Source: Tetmemena sp. SeJ-2015
Lineage: Eukaryota > Ciliophora > Spirotrichea > Sporadotrichida > Oxytrichidae
Length of the DNA: 12,087 nt
Assembly (NCBI GenBank): GCA_027382625.1
Contig: JAJKFJ010024752.1
Span: 1-12,087, forward strand
Direction of reading: 5' to 3'
The position numbers were made by a program, and so were the translations under genes. The notes below the pieces were generated by a model. It had not been told where the DNA came from and made no database searches. It saw nothing but the letters and a program-made list of their open reading frames with translations. How positions within the stretch are numbered: the stretch's first letter is position 1; every line of letters begins with the position of its first letter. This document shows positions 1 to 6,649 of this stretch, in pieces.

Positions 1-2463
1 GACTTTTACAAGAAAGCTCTACCTATTATCGCTGGACTACTGCTCATCCTTTCTTTGGTGTTGGAGATTTTGTACAGGAGTTAGCATTTGGGAGATATGG
101 CAATCCACACTTCTATTATAAACTGGGTGACATCAGTTTTGTTTCTTGTATTTTCGCTTGTAATATGGAGAACGGTTTACATATCGTGGGCTGTGTGTCC
201 CCTCCTCACTCTTTTTGCCTACTACTACTTCGCCTTTGTAGACTATCAACAGAATGCAGGAATTATCTTCTTCACGTAAGTTCTCCATCATATTGCCTAT
301 CTTTCACTTGGGTGCTAATAGATTTATAGGTTGATAGTGGCATTTACGTCTACATTTTTCATATTGATAGTTTTCAACGAGCAGTGGTGCATATCAACAA
401 TCGCCTTCATGCCATGTGTGGTAGTTTTCTTCGTGCGCATCGGTTATGACTACATCGGAGAGGAGAAGTACGAGGTGGCTATTCAAAGCGCCTACTGCAT
501 ATTCATCTACGCACTCATAGCCTATATCACAGAAGTCAGATCCAAGTAGGCATTTCTGGGAAAGGAGCAATCTGACAAAGCTGTTACTAAGTGGCTCAAG
601 ATCTTCGAGACCTTCCCAGAGGGAATAGCCCTCATTAGGAATAACTACATCGTCTGTTTTTTGTTGCAATAATTTATTGTCTACTCTAACTAGTCACTCA
701 GATACATACTTGAATTGCAGAATGAGTTTAAGGTTGCAGATGACCCAAACAATGAAATGCTAAAACGACAGTTGATGGAAACTCGCATAGTCCCCTACAC
801 CACAAAACGCGATCAGAACAAAAATTAGGCCTAAGCAACTAGCGTGTGGCAGTTCCTTGCCAAGAACGAGAGAGGAGCTACATTTGAACTGCCATCAAAG
901 GCCAATAAGTATGATGAGAGACACAGCACAGAGACTAAGTATATTACTTTAAACCAGGTGAATGTTAACTTGTCAGGAGGAAGGGACAAGATTTTTATCG
1001 TGAGAGACGTCTCGCACATTATCTATCTTGAGTAAATTATGGAGGTCAAAAACGAGATGTCTGAATTTACTGACAACCTTATGAAGCAAATTCAAGGCTA
1101 CGCTTAATTCGCATCGAACAGCATGCAAAGACTGGACACTCATGTTGACTTTTCAGGAAAGCCTATTGCAGAAGAGTCCTATGAGGAGATCAATAAAATG
1201 CTTTACAAGATCAAAGACTTCGAGAGTATATACATGATATCGGAAAACAAGTTCAAGCCCCTAGAAGAGGATCATAATCCCAAGAAAAGCTTAGAAGAGG
1301 TAGTAGAGATAGCATCTAGTGAAATTAAGAAGAAGAATATAGATATGGAAGTTACTCACACTTTAGATCTGCCGCCTTTTATTAAAGGTGACGCTAATAG
1401 ATTTAAGCAGACTGTGCTTAATTTGATACTCTTCTCTATCAACGGTATCTTACAATAAATTTCATGGTTGAATTATATAAATCTATAAGTCTACATTAAA
1501 CATAAGATCCGAAGTACTAGGGACAACTTTGAAAGTAATTATTGAAAACTCGAAGACAGATTAAACTAAAGCTAATATTGTATTTCGCAAAAATTAAGCT
1601 TTTAAATTTAAATTTCAATTTAAATCTAGAATAGTAAGACCCAAAAGTTTGTGTTGATAAATGACTTCACAAAGTTGATGACTACTTAGGTTGATATCAA
1701 CTTGAAGATTGCGAAAATAATTTCAAGTTCCTTAGGTTGGAAGATCGATTTAGAGTCTAATAAAAATCTCAAGCTTACTCTCACTTTACCGACTGAGCAT
1801 ACTCTCCGCCATCAACCCCTTTCTATTCATCCTCAAGAGAGGAATGAGAACTTTGAAGAAAGCAAGTTCTAATCTTCTTCAAACTTCTTGAATCCAACTC
1901 CTCAAGCAATATCTGAAAAGCCTAAAGTAGGTCTCAAACATGGGGCAAAATCTTCAATGGATAACTCCAAAAATAACATCAGTAAGATTCACGAGGAAGA
2001 CAATGAGAGTAATTTCAGCGGCAGGCCTGAGTACATTAAGGATGGAAGCACCAAAGGTGGAGATAAGTACCCTATGAGGCATAAGAGCACTTGCTGCAGT
2101 GAAATTCTACTTGTGAGTTTATCTGACATGGTAAATATGCTGGAGACTCAAGTTGGTTATAAATGCGATGAAGCATTTTTGGAAGAGTCTGCGCTCAAAC
2201 TTCTAAGGCAAAATTTCAAGAAGTTCAACTGCTCATGCCACTTCTATCAGTATATTATGGTTGACTTAGATGATCCCACAATCTTGCTCTCGAGATTTAT
2301 GCAGAACGTTAACTCGATTCTTTCAGAGCATAAGGTGAGCATTCCAGTAGTTGGCTTCTCTCAAAGAGACACTGACAAAATCAAGTCTTAGTGCGCCACA
2401 AATCACGTGGAGTTCATTAAGAAACCAGCTTCTATTGAATCTATAAAACACCTAATCAAGTGA
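1..2463 (+). CDS. Membrane-bound hybrid histidine-kinase-like protein with C-terminal receiver, 5' partial
   Basis: The gene enters from the left edge and ends at TGA 2461-2463. It gives 763 codons after removing one 54-nt intron and three IESs (27, 34 and 56 nt), with TAA/TAG as Gln. Six hydrophobic helices fill about residues 6-162. A PAS-like segment follows (FPEGIALIRNNYIV, then YSNQSLRYIL), then a kinase-like core (ILYLE-type linker, N-box-like DANRFKQTVLNL, then LGWKIDLESN) and a receiver-like domain from about residue 638. The layout matches the large ciliate hybrid histidine kinase family. Key motifs look lost: the H-box is FTDNLMKQ with Asp where His is expected, no DTGxG box is visible, and GLGL reads DINL. 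The receiver keeps a candidate phospho-acceptor Asp (VDLDDP, D698) and Lys (FIKKP, K751) but lacks the usual acidic pair. It is probably a sensory scaffold or pseudo-kinase. The family call is firm; loss of activity is inferred. Confidence 0.82.
276..329 (+). other. Spliceosomal intron, 54 nt, in the kinase-like gene
   Basis: It starts GTAAGT and ends TTTATAG, with a branch-like CTAAT near the 3' end. It contains a TAA in frame but no direct repeat at its ends, unlike the IESs. Splicing joins ...IIFF-T-LIVAFTST within the fourth hydrophobic helix, and the length is a multiple of three. Confidence 0.8.
652..678 (+). other. IES, 27 nt, pointer GTCT
   Basis: GTCT occurs at 652-655 and 679-682. 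The insert is T/A-rich, in frame and free of TGA, so it is invisible to an ORF scan. Removal changes RNNYIVCFLLQQFIVYSNQ to RNNYIVYSNQ, the expected compact PAS segment. Confidence 0.7.
1447..1480 (+). other. IES, 34 nt, pointer ATCT
   Basis: ATCT occurs at 1447-1450 and 1481-1484. Upstream coding is in frame 1 and downstream coding (NIRSEVLGTTLKVIIENS) is in frame 2. Deleting 34 nt closes the +1 shift and gives FSINGIYKSTLNIRSEV. Confidence 0.8.
1574..1629 (+). other. IES, 56 nt, pointer AATA
   Basis: AATA occurs at 1574-1577 and 1630-1633. The insert includes a strongly AT-rich stretch at 1590-1625. Removal moves frame 2 back to frame 1 and joins SKTDQTKAN to SKTQKFVLINDFTK. Longer repeats inside (AATTTAAAT at 1605 and 1617) are 12 nt apart and do not restore the frame, so AATA is the best choice but not certain. 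Confidence 0.65.
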
Positions 2464-2614
2464 GTTGATGAGGTGTCTTCTCTCTTTCCCTTAGCAAATA
2501 TGGTTTGAAAGTTCTTATTCTCTTGAATTTATCTATGAAATAACTCTTAACTTTACCTTATATCAACTGATGATGATTGATTGAATTAGTTTAGATGCTC
2601 GCGAACTTATTCCC
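2464..2614 (+). other. Intergenic gap between the kinase-like gene and the next gene
   Basis: This is an AT-rich stretch of about 150 bp with TGA in all three forward frames. It probably holds the 3' UTR of the first gene, a possible macronuclear chromosome end, and the promoter of the second gene. An in-frame ATGATG at 2570-2575 is cut off from the second gene by a TGA at 2582-2584. I see no telomere repeat. Confidence 0.4.
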
Positions 2615-4459
2615 ATGGCTTCAATGGTTAATGGAGGCATTCTTTATAAGTAAACTTGCATCTTTACATCTTAATAGCTATTGGCTCAACAAAGCGAAGC
2701 CGATGAGTGAGGAGTACTTCGCAGACCAGTTTTTGAATTTAATGACAACGAAGCTCAACTCAGAACTCTAACAATTAGAGCACTAGTCCCATCTCAATTT
2801 CGCTCAATACACAGCCAAGAAATATCTTTAAATATATATCTTGTTGCATTAAAGGATCCTCATCTTGCAACAGTTGAGTTAGCTAACCTTGTCAAAGTAA
2901 AGTAACTGACTTCTTAATAGTATTTATAGACTGCTTAACATCTAAATGTTGTATTGAAAGAAGAGTAGCTGCCTTATTGTTTATCGAAGTCTTTGAGTCA
3001 GATATTCATGCTGCTAACTGGGATAATTTATGATGTGCGCAAGACTTTTAAAGATAATGAGGTTGAGGACTATAAACCCATTTAGTCTTATCATATCGCT
3101 TGCTCCTCCCCTGAGACTCAGTATTAAATTAGCAAAAATCTTATGCTAAAATGAATTAACTTTGAAGTGTTTACTTGATCTTGATGTTTGGAGAAGTATA
3201 CAACAGGAATCACAATTAGTTTGAAGAAGCTAATCTTGAGAAGCTCCTAAAGTTTTTGAAGCAGTACATTTTGGAGCCTCCATAAGGCCAAGACTCAAAC
3301 GAAGGATACAATTACTTGAAGCCCACTCTCTAAAAGTAGAAGCACAGAGTAGTCAGGAAGTTTCTAGGCTATTTGTTGATCCTCTCAGAATCAGATAACA
3401 CCAGGCCCAACAACCTCTTCGATCATGCAGAGTTAATAAACACCATTAATTATGAAAAAACTGACATGAAGCAGCATCTATAAAAGCCAAGCTTTAGAGA
3501 CTTCAAACAGTAGCACGAGCAACTCAAGAGGATCAAGATTGAGGAACACTCTTAGTTATTATTATTAGTTAAGGAATTAAGATCCCCTAACGGGCATATA
3601 ATACTTAATCGATTTAAAGTAATTCACAGGCGTAACTCCTTGATCAGTTGTGCCACGTCACCGCGAAAGCCCACCGTACACTCTTAGTTAATTAATTCTA
3701 AAATTTTATTAGCAAGTGCTTTGTTACCTTCACCTCTATGACAAAGAGTTCATCCGAAATTTCCAAAATAGGTACAAAGAGAAAGATGAGACTTTTGGGG
3801 CGAGTGAAGTGGACTAGATCATTAGAGCTAATTACTAAGATATACTAACAAAGCACGATATAAAGATTGTGAGTTAGTTTTTCAGGCTCAAAATTGGAGA
3901 CTCCTTCAACATAGTACAGTTTGAGATGGAGTTCGAGAGAGCTATTGAACTGATTGCCTACAAATCTTATAACGCCTTCCTGTGCTTGAACTCTATGAAC
4001 CTGGCTTTGTACTCCTTCGCAAAGCACTAAATCAATAATTTCGAGGCAGATTTGCTAAAAGCTAAGGCAGAGCATGATAGAATTCTGGAGAGCAAGAGAG
4101 TGAAGGGCAGTCAATATGAATCGATAAATTACCAGTCTTACTTGAAGATAGTGGGAGAGATGAATCCCACACTTTCAGATGATGAGATAGCCAAAGCTTT
4201 TGGATCTTCTATTGGAATTCATTATATTTTTAGAATGGCTATAAATAGGGAAATCACGCAGTACGATGAGGAAAGTGACGAAGACTATCAGGCGAGAAGA
4301 GAAGCAATCGATCAAAAGATAGTCAGGAAATACCTAGATCTCACTATTCAGAATGGCTTCATGACCAAGGGGCTCTTAGAAATGAACAAGCATGAAGATA
4401 AGAAGCAATTGTTTGGCACCAAAAACATTAAGGCTCCTAAATCAAAGCTAAGAAAATGA
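2615..4459 (+). CDS. Uncharacterised mostly helical protein, about 530-575 residues
   Basis: I do not recognise this protein. The coding frame is read from ATG 2615 to TGA 4457-4459 after removing a 28-nt intron or IES and IESs of 14, 47 and 25 nt (576 aa, or 532 aa if an extra 132 nt is also removed). Every join conserves a coherent sequence: YWLNKAKPMSEEYFADQF, KKYLVALKDPHLATVELANL, PETQYYLILMFGEVYN, then FEMEFERAIELIAYKSYNAF. It looks helical and charged, with no signal peptide or clear membrane span. SYLKIVGEMNPTLSDDEIAK resembles an EF-hand-like helix pair but has no calcium loop. The tail is basic (APKSKLRK). The start is uncertain: in-frame codons LDARELIP just before ATG 2615 also look coding, but a TGA lies at 2582. 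Confidence 0.7.
2650..2677 (+). other. 28-nt intron (GTAAAC..AATAG) or IES (pointer ATA)
   Basis: Removal joins ASMVNGGILY to YWLNKAKPMSEEYF. As an intron it runs 2650-2677 with GT..AG ends (joint reads YNYW). As an IES it would be 2646-2673 with ATA at both ends (joint reads YSYW). Both shift the frame by the same amount. If neither is removed, an alternative start at ATG 2595 reads straight through, so this call is tentative. Confidence 0.45.
2822..2835 (+). other. Very short IES, 14 nt, pointer ATATCTT
   Basis: ATATCTT occurs at 2822-2828 and 2836-2842, so the IES is only the 7-bp pointer plus TAAATAT. Upstream coding is frame 0 and downstream is frame 2; deleting 14 nt gives AKKYLVALKDPHLATVEL. 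Confidence 0.75.
3124..3170 (+). other. IES, 47 nt, pointer TTA
   Basis: TTA occurs at 3124-3126 and 3171-3173. The insert is AT-rich and carries a TGA in each of the two relevant frames. Deleting 47 nt takes frame 2 to frame 1 and joins ACSSPETQY to YLILMFGEVYNRN. A 3-bp pointer is weak evidence by itself; the restored frame is the main support. Confidence 0.65.
3546..3690 (+). repeat. 13-bp direct repeat ACACTCTTAGTTA bounding a 132-nt unit
   Basis: Identical copies lie at 3546-3558 and 3678-3690, exactly 132 nt apart (44 codons). The unit is open in the gene's frame and its second half (about 3621-3677) is visibly richer in G+C than the surrounding IESs. It may be true coding sequence with a chance or slipped repeat, an inserted segment, or the bulk of a 157-nt IES (3552-3708) that also uses TTAG. 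The final protein differs only by 44 residues. Confidence 0.6.
3684..3708 (+). other. IES, 25 nt, pointer TTAG
   Basis: TTAG occurs at 3684-3687 and 3709-3712, and the 25 nt contain only two G/C bases. Removal takes frame 1 to frame 2 and joins HSQ to QVLCYLHLYDKEFIRNF. A TTAG at 3552-3555 gives the same frame if the whole 157 nt is removed. Confidence 0.65.
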
Positions 4460-4565
4460 TTATTTTATATACTTAACTTCAAGAGATTAACCTTTGATTA
4501 ATGAATGGATTCTATAGAGAATCTTGAATTATTAGTTAAAAATTAATTAAAGCGTGACAGATCGG
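4460..4565 (+). other. Short AT-rich intergenic spacer
   Basis: About 105 bp between the stop of the uncharacterised gene and the ATG of the PHD gene, rich in TTAATTAA-type words. A different frame from ATG 4505 is open for over 100 codons, but it does not carry the zinc-finger cysteines and is taken as a chance ORF under the relaxed code. Confidence 0.4.
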
Positions 4566-5458
4566 ATGGACCAAATCTTTTCCCAAACTATTACGGAAGA
4601 TAGCACAAATAGTCTCTACTAAACTTCAGGTTAGCAGCAAACTATCTAAACTTAGAAGCCTAAAATTAGAGAAAGTAAGGTGCCTAAGTTAGAGAAGCTG
4701 AGCTAGCCCTTCTCTTACGACATGCTCAGATCTAAGGAAATCTAGATGCCAGGAACGAAGATATCAATGAACAGCTATTTCTTTTGCTTACCTCGGTGCG
4801 CAGTCTGCAATTTGATTGGTTATACACCTACTGCTAAATTCAAAAAGTATTAACGCAAAGATCAAGGTTCCAAGCTTGAACTTAAGCTCACACATGCATT
4901 CGCATTTTACATTATTTCTTCTATTAAATGCAAGCGAGTTGAATTACCTGCTATTTGATTGCTATGAGTGCGGACTGATGGTTCACTCTCAGTGCTATGG
5001 GAACCAATACGCTTTTCCCTAGAAATTGTCTTTGCTGGGTGGTATGCAGTGTTAAGAAAATTTAAGAGTGATGTGGAAGTGCCAGGACTGCTTAATCAAA
5101 CGAGAAAAGACTGATGATGATGGCTAGGAACAGCATGGGGTTGCTTAGATTTGGAAGAACTGCTCTCTATGCTATCAAGTCTATAAAAATCAAGAAGTAT
5201 TCAAGAACATGAAAACTGATGGCCAGAGGGTTCACTTATTTTGTGCTATGTGGAACAAGGAAGCCACTGCTCTCGATCTTTGCAAGTAAATTATTTAATT
5301 ATTATGGTATTGAACAGAATATAGTTTTAACAAGATCGAGCTCAGCTCAGGAAGCAAATCAGTAGAGAATGAAGAGTCAAAGACTTTTAATAAGCATGCT
5401 AAGAAAATATTTGGATTGATAAGAGAATTATAAGAAATTAACTTTAAATTAGCTAGCC
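4566..5458 (+). CDS. PHD plus incomplete extended-PHD zinc finger protein, 3' part missing
   Basis: ATG 4566 opens a Gln/Lys-rich leader of about 75 residues, then a PHD finger: CAVC (C78, C81), CYEC, HSQC and CQDC as zinc ligands. The start of a second, extended PHD follows: CSLC, then RVHLFCAMW. The PHD-ePHD pairing is known from JADE/BRPF/AF10-type histone readers, so a nuclear chromatin role is likely. An 88-nt intron and a 48-nt IES must be removed. After CAMWNKEATALDLCK-IELSSG the frame stays open but becomes unconvincing and formally stops at TGA 5524-5526, overlapping the opposite gene's 3' end. The closing CxxC and HxxC of the ePHD are absent. The remaining MDS is therefore off-window (scrambled locus), or the gene is truncated. 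The end coordinate is approximate. Confidence 0.72.
4847..4934 (+). other. Intron, 88 nt, inside the first PHD finger
   Basis: It starts GTATTA and ends ATGCAAG. Removal takes frame 0 to frame 1 and joins PTAKFK-N-ELNYLLFDCYECG, placing the second zinc pair at normal spacing from CAVC. No flanking direct repeat gives the right frame, so an intron fits better than an IES. Confidence 0.65.
5283..5330 (+). other. IES, 48 nt, pointer CAAG
   Basis: CAAG occurs at 5283-5286 and 5331-5334. The insert is very AT-rich, contains an in-frame TGA (5311-5313), and is a multiple of three. Removal joins ATALDLCK to IELSSGSKSVENEE. The GT..AG alternative (5286-5317, 32 nt) puts the downstream part in the wrong frame. 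Confidence 0.75.
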
Positions 5459-6265
5459 TCAGTTATCATCTTTTTCATCGTTTTCTTTACATTCCTTGCA
5501 AAAGAAGTCCTCGATATCTTCTGTGACTCCTTCACATCTAGGATGAAACCATCCATTGCAATCTTCACAGAGTATGTACTTTTGAAGAGGGTTAGTTGGT
5601 AATTTGCAAGAGCAGACTACAGCCCAGTCCTTGAAATCTGGCTTGAACTCTTTCTTACTGATGTCTATCGAAGCTCTTGTGAAGTAGACATCTTCTCCCA
5701 CTGTCTCTTGCTGCTCATATTCCTCCAATGTTTTAACTGTGCACTTAGCATTGATGGTTTGCACATAAGTCTTGTCAAAGTGATTGGTTGGGAAGATCTC
5801 AACATCCGATATTGCAGTGAACTACTTATCAGTTAGCTTGAGAGCTTTATGGTCGAGGTCTCGCTTGAAGTAGTACCATTAGACTCTGAGCTTGCCGAAA
5901 TCCTCGTGATTAGGGTCTGTTGAAATAATCTCTAGAATCTTGCCGAGCAAGTCTCCCTTCTCGTTATAGAATCTGCAAATATCCCCCACAGTGAAAATAT
6001 GGTCCTGATACTGAAACTTCTTGAACTTCTTCTTGTCCTTATCTTTTGCAGCCGCTGCTGATGATGAAGATGGAGCTTACTTTGGCTGAACCTTCTCCTT
6101 ATCTCCTGGCTTCTTAGCCTTTGATTGCTATTTATCAGGATTTGCTTCTGACCTTTAAGATTTTTGTGAGCTGCTAAATCTCGAATCTGCTCTATTCTTA
6201 GAAATGTTCTTCGTCTTCTTGCCTTCCTAGGCCTGTTCTGCTTCTGCTCCTGTAGTTTTTGTCAT
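5459..6265 (-). CDS. BAH-PHD chromatin reader, 268 aa, complete and uninterrupted
   Basis: ATG is at 6265-6263 and TGA at 5461-5459; no intron or IES is needed. Residues 1-80 are a low-complexity Lys/Ser/Gln/Ala-rich basic tail. A BAH domain spans about 85-205 (FTVGDICRFYNEKGDLLGKI, LRVQWYYFKR, EIFPTNHFD, GEDVYFTRASID). A C-terminal PHD finger has ligands C218, C220, C233, C236, H241, C244, C256 and C259, including the CSC spacing and the CEDCNGWFHPRC core. This is the architecture of short BAH-PHD readers such as plant EBS/SHL, which bind methylated histone H3 tails; nuclear histone binding is inferred. Its 3' end meets the truncated PHD gene and its 5' side shares a spacer with the cyclic-nucleotide-binding gene. 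All Gln TAA/TAG codons are in frame. Confidence 0.9.
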
Positions 6266-6616
6266 CGATGTTAATATCTCAAGTAAACCTTTAAACTCAA
6301 AAATAATTGCTAATCACTAGTCCATGAAATGAAGATGAAAGATTGAATATTCTTGCTCTCCAAATTCTTGGCACCACACAGCTAAATATTTCAAAGTGTC
6401 CAATTATTTATTGGAAAGAGGAGGATTTTATTAAAAACATCAAGTGAAAGGGGTAAAATAAAATTAATTGCTTGGGATGTGGAAATATTTTATATCACAA
6501 TTAGTTGTAAATGAAAGCTTAATCTGGTGGAGCCAATTTAAATGTTAGTTGTCCCTTCCATTCTTGTTTTTTCTTTGCAAATACTTCTCTCTTAATTAGC
6601 ACTTTACAATATTTGG
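6266..6616. other. Divergent intergenic region, about 350 bp
   Basis: This AT-rich region lies between two genes reading away from each other, so it should hold both promoters and probably two chromosome ends. I see no convincing coding, no telomere-like G4T4/C4A4 run and no RNA gene. From ATG 6542 a forward frame is open into the next gene, but its start is hydrophobic and not convincing. Confidence 0.4.
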
Positions 6617-6649
6617 GTATGTTAGATTATCTTGGCAATTCTGAATAAG
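6617..6649 (+). other. Possible 5' intron, 33 nt, GTATGT..AAG
   Basis: A good donor (GTATGT) and an acceptor AAG exactly precede CGA ACG GAC CAG of the conserved RTPEE segment. The length equals that of the secure intron downstream. It is only needed if translation starts at ATG 6542. Confidence 0.35.

Noticed and set aside
394..669. Minus-strand ORF opposite the kinase-like gene
   Set aside because: Shadow of the membrane-helix coding region; no domain or coding character of its own.
831..1019. Minus-strand ORF opposite the PAS/kinase region
   Set aside because: Antisense shadow of a conserved, uninterrupted coding segment.
3641..3677. GC-rich patch as a tRNA or other small RNA gene
   Set aside because: No cloverleaf, no A/B-box match and too short; coding or inserted segment fits better.
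4505..4878. Long alternative frame from ATG 4505 in the PHD gene region
   Set aside because: Open only because the code has one stop; it lacks the CAVC/CYEC zinc ligands and ends without joining anything.
4811..4961. 8-bp repeat TTTGATTG (4811-4818, 4954-4961) as an IES pointer pair in the PHD gene
   Set aside because: Removing 143 nt gives the wrong frame and destroys the zinc-finger spacing; the 88-nt intron restores both.
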